Part shown: piece after piece, positions 38,701 through 46,902 of the stretch
Position numbering within the stretch: the stretch's first letter is position 1
How the letters are laid out: every line of letters begins with the position of its first letter
NCBI GenBank assembly: GCA_963662175.1
Contig: OY759223.1
Location: forward strand, 13,680,249 to 13,744,248
DNA length: 64,000 bases
From: Aradus depressus
Taxonomy: Eukaryota; Arthropoda; Insecta; Hemiptera; Aradidae
Reading direction: 5' to 3'
Program-made: the position numbers and the translations under genes
Notes under the pieces: model-generated
Seen by the model: only the letters and a program-made list of their open reading frames with translations
Told to the model about the DNA's origin: nothing
The model's database searches: none

Positions 38701-41115
38701 ATATAACAAGAGAATATAATTTAACTTTTAAATTAAACCAGTACTTTAAAAAAAAAATTCATCTGATCTATTGCCATGGCTTCAAAAATTGTTTGCTGGC
38801 TCATCTCGGGAATGGGGAATATTACTCAAATCAGTTGGAAAACGGCGGAATACCAGAAAATCAAAAGTAGAACGCGCAAAATAAAGAAAACGTTGGTAGT
38901 ATACCCAACGAAAACGAATAAAAGCAAAGAACTTGTTTAGTGTATATAAACTTGTCTAATTCCACAAAAATATAAGTAAATACAAACAACCTCTTTTTTT
39001 GTGCTATTGTTTATTCTACAAAAAATTATCCATTACACCATCGTCGGGTTTAGTTATAAATAAAGCCTTAGTTGGACTTCACAGTTGGATAATCATGGCT
39101 TCCCCCACTGACGAATACGGTCTCACCCACTTTCTAAAAGACGGAAAACTCTACGAGACGAACAACAACAGCCGTCGCTAATGACCCTGAAGTAAAAAAA
39201 ATATACATATATGTAGTAATCATTTCATTAAATGCACAAACATCATTTCACGCATGACACATATAAATTAGTTCATCTTGTTAGGATTTAATTATTACCA
39301 CTGTTATTGAAAAAAGAAAGAAAATATATCGGACCAAACAATTACCCAAGTGTACAACCATGGGGATTTCCCAGTTGAAATTCCAAGCACTTATTTATCT
39401 ATGATACTTAAACTTTTTGCAAAGATATTGTGAAACACTTAAAAAATTTAAAGGAAAACGTACGTTTTTTAAAAAATATTGTATATTTCACAAAATATAT
39501 GGGAGTAGTTTCTGTATTGCTATCATCTTCTGCCAACAAATACAGTATTTGTTAAGTCGTGGCTGAAGATGGTAGCAATACCGAAAGTACTCCCATATAT
39601 TTTATATCTTTGATGGGCGGGAAAAAGAGTACAAGTCCATTTTTGGCCAAAACAGTATTATTACATATTTCACAATGTGAAGTCAATCTAGGTAAGAAGA
39701 GGACAAGTCGGTAATGTCTCTGATGTAGTGTAGATCTAATTTTTTGGCAGTTAAAAAAAATTTGTCCAGTGGCAAAAGACATTTTCTGTTCTGAAAAATT
39801 GACTTTTTTGACTTGTACTGTTGCCTCCACCAAAGATATATTTTGTGAAATGAACAATATTTTTGAAAAACGTAAGTTTTTCTTTATATTTGTCACTTAT
39901 TTATCTGATGTATAAGAATAGTTAGCACTCAGCAAACTGTTTCTGTTTATAACCAGACCTTATGATGGTGTAACGCCGAAACATGTAGAATAGACAATAT
40001 TTCAAAAATAAGTTTATTTATTTTTTAAATGGTTCCACGATATGTTCGCGTTTCTAAACTTTAAGTAGAAAAAAAATATATATAGTGTACGGGTTTCGGC
40101 TTATGTCATCAGTGCAAAGTTCAACAATAACATTTAACTTCTTTCATACCTACGGCTTATACACCTAAACTATTTTGAAAAAGAAGTTAACGGCCCGTTT
40201 ATATATACCTACGTGTAAAAATCCCCTCCCCCCCCCCCCCCCCCCCCGCACCAAAGGAAAAAACTGTAAACAGTATGTTATTATTTACGTACTCAGATTT
40301 TAATACTTATTTCTTGGATGCGTGAGATTTGTTACCGTGCAGCGCTGTTAGTTGCTCTCCCTCACAACACAACTTTCATAACCTGTGACCTACTTTAGTC
40401 AAAAAGAAGCTAGCAAACCTAATGTTCTAGCCATGATCATCAATAAATAAATAAGTTTTTATAAAACTACTAAAAAAAATATTTTATAATTTTTGTTGCT
40501 GTACGATACAATTCAAACATTATTTTGAAATATTTTCTACAGAAATTTATTTTTCATTCATTGAGGGGCTATAACATTCGTCATATTGATCCTATCTCGA
40601 ATATGAGGACTTAATAGCGATTTTAAATTTTATTAGGAACAGTTTTGGTAAGAACCAATTTTTCGTTAAGACTAACTGTTTTGGGGTAAATCTAATAATG
40701 ATAAATCAAAATATGTTTAAAAACTACATTTGAGGACAGTTTTCGAAAAGTCTAAAGTCCTATCTTATATGAAATGTGTATTTCAGTTTTTTCTACAACT
40801 TTTACTTGGAAAATATGTTTGATTAGGTCATAAACATAAGCTGTATCTTTTAAAATTCATTAAGCCCCGAAGTAAAATGGTCTACATTTTTGTCCAATTT
40901 CGGTTCAAATCTAATCAGAACTAAGTTCTTCGTTCCAAATTTCAAGTTCATAGCTACAATCGTTTTTGCGGTAGAACGCTCACAACTTTTCAATCAGTTA
41001 AGATGCAGACATCATCGCGAAAATGGTCAACATTTATTCAGGGGACCTTGAAACGTAAAAATTCGATGAAACTAAGATCTCGGATTTTCGCACGATTACA
41101 TTACTTCCTTATATA

Positions 41116-41169
<54 letters not shown>

Positions 41170-41748
41170 GGTATAAGAAAGTAAAAACGATTTGTAGTTC
41201 GCATACTTTTCCATTTACCAACTTAACAAATTATTTGGTAAATATGCTACTTAACGTATAAAAGATCGTGAACTTAGTTACATTCAGAAGAAAGTGGAAT
41301 AGTTTGGACAAAATTTTGCTGGGGTTCAGTCTGTTGCTGTTGCTGCTGTTGAAAATATCTCCATTCCTGTTGCACTGTCTCAATTAAATTAAAAGCAAGT
41401 TGGCGACATGCTTGAAGCACCTCATATTTTGAATGCCTAAAATAAGAGAAATGGATCAATTGAAAATTCAAGCAACATAAAAATGATCGCATACTATTTC
41501 ATTTTATTTTTTTCAATCTAAGTGAAACATCAAGAAAAAGCAGATAATTACTCGACAGAAATATGTAAAGGTTCAGGAGACTCTTGGCCTGTATTCTGTT
41601 CAATAAATCCAGAACCTTTTCCTCTTATAGTAACCGATGCTCCAGTTTCGTTAGCAATATATCGGAGATTAGCACCATTTGGTCCCATGACCTTATCCCG
41701 AATATCAAAATTAGGCGGCGCACAATCGATCCCAATAAGAACTTTTTC
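23469..41748 (-). CDS. KHDC4-like KH/Gln-rich protein, copy B
   Basis: Fourteen exons in transcription order: 41748-41552 (KH), 41436-41282, 38611-38469, 36729-36592, 33676-33560, 32085-31996, 30889-30731, 29916-29734, 28101-28036, 27065-26988, 26788-26721, 25924-25632, 25154-25110 and 23710-23469 (TAG at 23471). Phases agree at every junction I checked and all introns are GT-AG. The protein opens with a KH domain, then poly-Gln, Pro-rich and Gln-rich segments, a KRKFESGPPVPPP segment and the tail YPIYNAPPPFHPHSHP...WAIPQ. Family knowledge: KHDC4/BLOM7 proteins bind RNA via KH domains and act with the splicing machinery. A first KH region and the start codon should lie upstream of 41749 but I could not identify them. 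Its introns are loaded with repeats. Confidence 0.75.
24154..24399. mobile_element. MITE of about 246 bp with internal hairpin
   Basis: Ends CTGTGGTGTTGGAGTAAAGG (left) and CCTTTACCCAAACAGCACAG (right) are inverted repeats running on into GGTATATGTCA. Flanks are TA-rich, fitting TA targets. Inside, 24308-24347 is a perfect 18-bp stem (CACCTATCTAAAGCAAGT) with a TATG loop. Lies in the last intron of copy B. Confidence 0.8.
24642..24986 (-). repeat. tRNA-derived SINE, full length
   Basis: On the - strand: head GAGGGCGCCGATAGCTCAGT (box A region), box B (GTGGGTTCGTAGCCCG), body, and tail GAGTCATAAAACCTAACCTA. Flanked by a direct repeat TTTTCTTAATATA on both sides, which marks a recent retroposition. 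Lies in a copy B intron. Confidence 0.92.
25632..25924 (-). CDS. Copy B poly-Gln/poly-Pro exon
   Basis: Encodes AEAVQQIIKQPPPQQQAAPS, then a Gln tract, then HPPPPPPPSQQPQQQQQ and VEETQQDLEKPPSQPVLIK. It contains a Pro run absent from copy A. Acceptor TTTCAG, donor AAAG before GTAAGC. Antisense ORFs over this exon are shadows. Confidence 0.8.
26262..26615. repeat. SINE tail fragment joined to a SINE in opposite orientation
   Basis: 26262-26304 is a - strand 3' end (GACTCATGCCCGGGCTTCAA...). At 26305 a + strand copy starts cleanly with GAGGGCGCCAGTAGCTCAGT and runs to GTAGGCGATATGACCTC. This looks like one SINE inserted into another. Confidence 0.8.
26988..27065 (-). CDS. Copy B exon, shortened relative to copy A
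   Basis: 26 codons (QQQTRPQQGVKRKFESGPPV...), against 39 codons in copy A exon 5035-5151. The 13 missing codons are the MQQTVGLQQQQLQ start, so the acceptor here lies further into the Gln stretch. Confidence 0.75.
28400..29112 (+). mobile_element. CR1/L2-like LINE 3' end
   Basis: The + strand reads SFLIQASLWNSLPPPIRHSP then SVASFKSSL, the conserved C-terminal signature of CR1/L2-type ORF2. About 500 bp of T-rich 3' UTR follow, ending AATAATAAAATGTATTTTCA. The long open frame at 28503-29075 is in another frame and mostly low complexity, so it is not a gene. Confidence 0.7.
29120..29730. other. Copy B intron remainder
   Basis: Contains a phrase family (TATGAATTTATCAATACAAAA) resembling 4270-4450 and 54400-54560, probably an old dispersed repeat. 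Confidence 0.35.
30360..30730 (-). other. Intron segment matching copy A 3294-3660
   Basis: Read on the - strand it follows the copy A intron base by base with scattered changes and small indels, then loses similarity beyond about 30360. Confidence 0.75.
30731..30889 (-). CDS. Copy B exon, partner of 3135-3293
   Basis: 53 codons beginning LMLVQYTPQRPSVV. Identical in protein to the copy A exon after the first residue, with only two silent base changes there. See the conversion finding. Confidence 0.85.
31354..31880. repeat. SINE fragment (-) and SINE copy (+)
   Basis: 31354-31413 is a - strand tail piece. 31555-31880 is a + strand copy with box A (GCCGGTAGCTCAGTTGTATG), a shortened box B area and tail AGTTATAATAACTAACG. 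About 140 bp of unique DNA separate them. Confidence 0.8.
32350..33249 (+). mobile_element. Chimeric non-LTR retroelement remnant
   Basis: The first part is jockey-like: FVDDTAILSLHPDLVLSS (catalytic YADD-type motif as FVDD), then YLGLILDKRLTWNPHTKLKR and RIQSLPSKILRTIANA. From about 32848 the frame changes to a different family: SEAWTISKSDEQHLLVFERK, then RLGRLR and MSDQLYGTRRVGRPKLRWQD with a final WRTLLEEALTH stop at 33247. Frameshifts are present. Inserted in a copy B intron. Confidence 0.75.
33741..34337 (+). mobile_element. Penelope-like element, GIY-YIG endonuclease region
   Basis: An open frame of about 198 codons. The stretch GVYSIPCNDCNAIYIGHTGR then RFNIRYREHLKQ contains the GIY-YIG signature (GVY...YIG) with the Arg/His downstream, as in Penelope-like retroelements. 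The Cys pair upstream of YIG is typical of the family. The reverse transcriptase part is missing, so it is 5'-truncated. The frame is unbroken, suggesting moderate age. Confidence 0.8.
34338..36590. other. Copy B intron, nothing recognised
   Basis: Includes a C-rich stretch (34440-34485) and an ATT run near 35175. One passage (35370-35430, CCGATTACTTAACTTCC) recalls the repeat at 4160-4190. No exon seen. Confidence 0.4.
37080..37540 (+). mobile_element. Decayed non-LTR retroelement (RT fragment)
   Basis: The + strand reads LLFNTSLEKAIRGMHTNPNG, then LPQHLAYADDVMI with the catalytic YADD, then a frame change to GLHVNEGKTKYMRTTRKQV. Later VRTWRRQAGD fits the C-terminal part. Many breaks. The antisense frame at 37172-37534 is a shadow. 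Confidence 0.65.
37541..38468. other. Copy B intron, nothing recognised
   Basis: No gene or named repeat seen. Confidence 0.35.
39415..39610. repeat. Inverted repeat of the ACCGAAAGTACTCCC family
   Basis: The left half ends ATATGGGAGTAGTTTCTGTA and TTGCTATCATCTTC; the right half mirrors it (GAAGATGGTAGCAATACCGA then AAGTACTCCCATATA). The same family appears at 50380-51400 and 53750-54370. Confidence 0.7.
40218..40247. repeat. Poly-C tract
   Basis: A run of C broken by few other bases in a copy B intron. Its length is likely variable. Confidence 0.9.
41114..41166. repeat. (TA)n microsatellite
   Basis: About 26 TA units in the intron between copy B exons 2 and 3. Confidence 0.95.
41282..41436 (-). 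CDS. Copy B exon after KH, with poly-Gln
   Basis: Encodes HSKYEVLQACRQLAFNLIET, then VQQEWRYF and a Gln run. Reading on past the donor gives a stop (SSECN*), but splicing at T before GTAACT joins exon 38611 in frame (SSE-L-EGSAAAG). The helix after the KH fold fits the family. Confidence 0.7.
41552..41748 (-). CDS. Copy B KH-domain exon
   Basis: Acceptor TTTTCAAG leads into EKVLIGIDCAPPNFDIRDKV, then MGPNGANLRYIANETGASV and TIRGKGSGFIEQNTG. The GPNG loop and the RGKGSGFIE motif match the KHDC4-type KH domain, whose RNA-binding loop is atypical compared with GXXG of ordinary KH domains. The exon ends at phase 2 (GA before GTAATT) and joins 41436-41282 as ...LHISVEHSKYEVLQACRQL. Confidence 0.82.
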
Positions 41749-41749
41749 C

Positions 41750-43880
41750 TTGAAAAAGAAATTCAAATACACTTTCAGTATAATCTTAGCATTGGAAGGT
41801 ATATAATTGACAAATAGAGACCGGATTTCTCCGCACTAGAGCTAAATATGTATGCAATATCGCAGTAATCCGATCTCTATTAATAATCTTAGTAATACTC
41901 ACTCTATATTTGGGTTGTTCCATTTTGAATTGACAAATTGTAAGCTTTTTTTAAAGTAGATATAAAAATATAATTCTACTTTAAACTTTCGAGAAATTAG
42001 TCCATAATAATTTTCTCACATTACCAAGTAAAAACATTAACCAATTACTATATTGAACAGTGAAGTTAATCATTTTCTTTCTGTCATAAAAAGTTCAATA
42101 GGTTTAATAAAACAACTAAACAAAAATTATTGATAACAATGACAACTGGAAAGAAGGTTTCACACTAACATCAGGGCGGGTTTACATGAAGCAACTGCGG
42201 TAGAACGACAGGATCGATTCCAGGTCAGTCGGTCATTGGTTGAAATTGAATGGTCATGTACTCTTTCAACTAGCCTTCAACCTGTTTATGATTGAACTTT
42301 CGCTCTACAGCAGTGTTGCCCATTTTATCTGAAATCAATAAATATTTAATCTATAAGAACAGCACTTGTATTTTCATTTTATTATTTCCGAAGTATATTC
42401 CTACACGTAATCAATAAAATTGAAGCATTGTAAAAGTATCCACTAAACAGTTACAGACTATGGAATGGATTTTGACAAATAATGTATTTTTTCTCATTCG
42501 ACAAGTATAAAACAAATACTTGAAAATCCTAGCTTCATAGTTCAAAAATTATAACGGTCATAAAGCACTAGTATTCATAATCCATTTATTTTGTGTTTTT
42601 GATTAAATTATGGTCAACAAATATTGTTTAACAATGCAACACGTCCGGGGGCGGGTTGGGGATCCTGTGTGGGCAACCGGTTTGGTAGAAAATCAATAGG
42701 TATTTTGCGCAAGAACTACAGAAAAATTCATATCGATACATTCATAATATCGGCAATTATTAGGGTTTTTCATCTTATGGTGATATGATATTATACAGAT
42801 ATTCAAAATAAAAAATAAAAACAAAATTAGGGCTTTTAATTGTGAAATCACGTGTGAATTAGTGACACAAGGTTTACCTATAACTTATATTTCTTCCTCA
42901 ACCATTTTAGCTGAGATAGCTCGGATTATTCTCCTACAGGTAGACTAAGGTCATACCTGATTGAATCCGAACTACCAACATTACTGTATTTTAGTGTTTT
43001 TCAGAAATCATGCTATCAGCTATACCTTATATTTCTCCCTTGATCATTTTGGCAAAGACAACTCAGATTGTATTTTTCTGTTCTATTGAATCCACACTAC
43101 CCTTGTTACTGTATTCAAGTGTTTTTTTTTTTTTTCAGAAATCATGCGTGAATTGTTGCCGCAAAGTCGACGTATACCTTATATTCTTTCCTCAATCATT
43201 TTGGCTGTGCAACTTGAATAAACAATATTGTGGTATCAATCGGGATTTTAACAACGGGTACAATCAGGGCCCCCACATGCCCGGTGCTACCGTGGCCAAG
43301 GGGCCCGCAACGACGGGGAAAAAAATTAAAAAGTAGAACATTTTAAATAAATTATAGAAAGAAAACAATAATTAAATCACTAGGACTAGATTTATGTGTA
43401 TCAATGAAATATTACATCAGAGTAATATAAATTGGTTCATTGGATATGCAGTGCGTTGCGTACAAAACGTGTCTGAATCTACAACAGCTGTGAGTAACAA
43501 AACCACCACGCTGACGTGAACACAACGCGTGACACCTTGTTGACAGTGCGTGTGCAGAAGCAGAACACTGCCCGCCGGGCCCGCCGTCTGTATTTAAAAT
43601 AAATTTACGATGACAATCTAAACACTGCCTAAACTCTTGAGTTTAAACACTGTTTAAACTAGTTTAAATGTGTGTTTGATGAAAAATAATTGTAATAAAG
43701 CTTAAAAAATGTATATTGTAAAAAAAGGCCAACATTTTTTTTTTTGGTAGTAAGAGGGGGGCCCATCATGACTTTTAGCAACGGGGCCCAGGGAATAATG
43801 TGGGGGGCTTGGGTACAGTACGGGGCATTGTGATGCCTTCTTCGTGACCCCTATTCGTGCCTCGAGACGAATTATATATA
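41750..43880. other. Upstream of the copy B KH exon: repeats, no exon identified
   Basis: The missing 5' exons of copy B should lie here or beyond, but none stands out. 42840-43215 contains three degenerate head-to-tail copies of a roughly 135-150 bp unit (recurring CTTATATTTCT and TTTTCAGAAATCATGC). Confidence 0.4.
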
Positions 43881-44246
43881 CAATCAGTAACAAAAATTTT
43901 CGGACAATTTATAATTTTGTTTTTCTTTTGCAGTTACACATAGTTATATGGCAAAATATTTAATTCAAGCAAAGTTTTAAATTTCGAGATCATCAATCAT
44001 TTCAAAACGCCGTAAAACAATTAATTAAACATTTACAGCTAATAGGAAATTTTGCATTAATAATTGAAGACAAGAAATTCACGTAACAAAATTTTCTGGA
44101 CACCTGTTGTTTGTTTTGTAAACAAATGCGACTCTGATCATGATCTTTAATCCCTTCTCAACCAACCGCTAATACCGAACAAATAAAATGTGTTTATATC
44201 CTTCTATTACTGCATTCAGTAGTTATTTGTATTTCCTGCTGTCAAG

Positions 44247-44609
44247 ATGGGTCGAACATCTTTTGAAGTTCAACAGATAATAATTTTTAATTATGAAAAA
44301 GGATTAAGTGTCCGCAAAATCGGTGGTATGGTAGGCCGAAGTAAAAGCACCGTAGCCGATGTAATTCGAAGGTATAAGCACGAGGATCGGATAGATTTGA
44401 AATCTTCCTCTGGCCGTCCAAGAGTATTAAACGACCGAGAAAGGTGTAGCGTTGTCCGGAAAATTAAAAACAAGCCCTCGAGGAGTGCACCTCAGATCGT
44501 CGCCGAGGTATACAGAGAAACGGGAAAGAAAGTTCACCCACAAAATGTTCGAAGAATTCTAAAAGAAGCAGGATATAATGGGAGAGTACCAAAAACCGTT
44601 TGTGAGTGA
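44247..44609 (+). pseudogene. Tc1-like transposase, N-terminal HTH part
   Basis: Starts MGRTSFEVQQIIIFNYEKGL, then SVRKIGGMVGRSKSTV (paired-like HTH) and a second HTH (RSAPQIVAEVYRETGKKVHP). Ends in a stop after KTVCE. Shifting by one base near 44600 restores ...SEKNIKKRLSFAKEFQNHSE then IFWSNVI, so a single frameshift causes the stop. Confidence 0.82.
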
Positions 44610-44689
44610 AAAAAATATAAAAAAAAGATTGAGCTTCGCAAAAGAGTTCCAGAATCATTCAGAAATTTTTTGGAGTAATGTCATTCATC

Positions 44690-45225
44690 TGCGAGGTAAA
44701 ATAAACTTAAGCACTCCGTCCTTCGGATGGGATGTTAAGCGATGGTCATGAGCCTGTACGATGTCAGGTCAAAGCGTTTGAGCTCTCACATAAACACACG
44801 CATGCAATTGATCTCTGATGTTCACACGATTACAAAATTTTTAGTACATATTATTATGTATACATATATTATATGTATAGGGAAGTAAACAAAAGTAAAG
44901 TAATAGTATATGTATACATATATTACATGGAAGTAAACGGACATGATCTGGAAACATTTATTTGTCGAAATATCGGAGAAAAACGTTTAAATTAGAAAAA
45001 TTGGGTACTTAGTTTCTTTAGAGGGAAGGTGGAGGGGATAGAGTAGGGGGAAGGGACGGTTTCTGCCGAGGGTCAGCGCTGCTGTCGCTCTCTTCCAACG
45101 TCATATCACAAAAATCTAGTTTTCTGACATTACCTGAGATTTCTTTTTATGTTGTGAAGAGTTACAAGATACAAGAATATTTTTATTATTGCGGTTTGTT
45201 CTATTGCAAGCAAATACTTTTGAAT
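44690..45225. repeat. Insertion inside the transposase, with SINE fragment
   Basis: About 540 bp of unrelated DNA interrupts the transposase between IFWSNVI and the ECKFNIF segment. Its first 80 bp (44690-44770) are a + strand SINE fragment (CTCCGTCCTTCGGATGGGAT); the rest is unassigned. Confidence 0.65.
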
Positions 45226-45797
45226 GTAAGTTTAATATATTTAGTCCCGACAGTCGCGACAAAATTTGGAGAAGGCGTAATGAGGAGCTGAATCCAAAAA
45301 ATTTAAAACCAATAGTAAAACATGGGGGTGGCTCAGTGATGGTGTGGGGGTGTAAGGCGTCTAGTGGAATTGGTGAACTGGTTTTCATTGAAACCACCAT
45401 GACTGGAAAAGTTTATGCCGAATTACTAAGGAGCAATTTGAAAAAGAGTGCTGAAAAACTTGGGATTTTACGGACTTTTCATTTTTACCAAGACAACGAT
45501 CCGAAACACACCTGTGAATTGGTACGTACTTGGCTTTTGTATAACTGCCCTAAAGTTATGAAACCCCCCCCCCCCCCCCCCCAATCGCCCGATCTCAACC
45601 CAATTGAACACGTATGGGGTGAGCTCGACAGGAAAATTCGATTAACACCCATTGCTTCAAAAAACGAATTGAAACAAAAGTTATTAGAAGAGTGGGGTAA
45701 AATATCTCCAAATTTCACCAAAAAATTAGTTTCATCATCAATGCCGAATCGAATGAAAGATGTTATTACACAAAAAGGGTACCCAACCAAATATTAA
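45225..45797 (+). pseudogene. Tc1-like transposase, DDE catalytic part
   Basis: Contains KHGGGSVMVWGCKASSGIGE, the second Asp in FYQDNDPKHT, and the Glu in SPDLNPIEHVWGEL. The first catalytic Asp is gone: the codon before ECKFNIF lies at the insertion joint. A 19-C run (45564-45582) encodes six Pro between the second Asp and the Glu, making the spacing 37 instead of 34 residues. Inactive. Confidence 0.85.
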
Positions 45798-46189
45798 TTA
45801 ACATTATGGTTTTTGAATTTGTGAAATCGTAAAAAAAACATTGAATTTATTTATAGTTGTTTACATTTTTGTCCGAACATTTTTGTTACCTACATTACTT
45901 GTTATAAAATTTATTAAATTAAAATATTTATTTGTTCTAATCAAAGCTGTTTTTCCTTTATCCTAACCCACTTTTGAATTCTTATTCTTGATTGAAAAAT
46001 GGCTTTAATTATTTTTTTAAATTATTTTTTATTACTTTTGCATTTAATTATTATAATTTTTTATTGAAAAATCAAACCGTCCGAACATTTTTGTTACTGA
46101 CTGTATGTTATTCTGTGACATTTGGTTCTTCCGCCGTGCTCCTCTCGACCCGAAAAAGCTATTGGAACAATTATCCTTCTAAAACTTCT

Positions 46190-46440
46190 TACTACCGATT
46201 AATGATTTTTCTAGTTTAGTATCCTTTTCTATCTATCTATACAGTTTATAATTTTTTTTGGACCGATTCTTCCCGATACAGTTTGATATATAGATTTTGT
46301 ACTCCCCAATTTGACAATGAAGAAGACATTTTCTTAGAAATAGAAAGAAGTCTTGATGGCATCCTCAATGCAGAAGCTTGGCGAATTTTCTTGGAGTTTA
46401 CTTCATCGACAAGGCTGGTCTCTCTCATCCCATAACATCG
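46190..46440. other. Segment open on both strands, possible lost or first exon
   Basis: The + strand reads WTDSSRYSLIYRFCTPQFDN then EEDIFLEIERSLDGILNAEA before TAA. The - strand frame reads MRETSLVDEVNSKKIRQASA. It sits where a 5' exon of copy B might be expected, but neither reading matches the family clearly. Confidence 0.2.
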
Positions 46441-46902
46441 TTGATCTTTCCTGTGATTCTATTGAAAGTATATTAGGTAATTCTTTCTAATGGTTGCACT
46501 GTTATAGAAAAAGATTTCCTACAAACAAGGCATGAAAAAATACATTAATTGTTTCTGAAATTAAATAATTGTATCAATTTAAAAATGTTTAAAGTATTCC
46601 AAAACTTGAATAAACACTGTCGTAAATATTCAACAAGACAAACATTTTTATCTTACTCATAATTTCTTGGAACGTAACCAAAAAATGTATCATCATTTAA
46701 GTAGATTATGGGGAATGACATAAGTGCAGTGTTAAATGGTTTGATAATCGTTCTGGTAACACTGACTCGGAATATCGATATACTTTTATACTAGTTTCAA
46801 TATATTTCATTTCAGTTCCCGGGTTTTTTACAGGTTTTGACGTACGTCAATAAACAAAATCATTTATTTTTGTTTCCTTGTCAGTTTTGTATGTGAGTGA
46901 GA
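46441..46902. promoter_or_regulatory. Putative promoter region of the four-exon gene
   Basis: AT-rich DNA directly 5' of the ATG at 46903. If copy B starts just to the left, it would be a divergent promoter. No core element is certain. Confidence 0.25.

Larger units (their letters stand above)
43881..46103 (+). mobile_element. Tc1-like transposon with IR/DR ends, disrupted
   Basis: Outer ends CAATCAGTAACAAAAATTTT and, inverted, AACATTTTTGTTACTGACTG are flanked by TA (43879-43880 and 46104-46105). A second inner copy of the end motif lies about 200 bp inside each end (about 44079-44102 and 45868-45893), as in IR/DR elements such as Sleeping Beauty. Between them lie the two parts of a transposase (44247-44609 and about 45225-45797) separated by foreign DNA. 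Confidence 0.85.

Noticed and set aside
43010..43336. 108-codon frame
   Set aside because: Covers tandem repeat units and a poly-T run, with no family resemblance.
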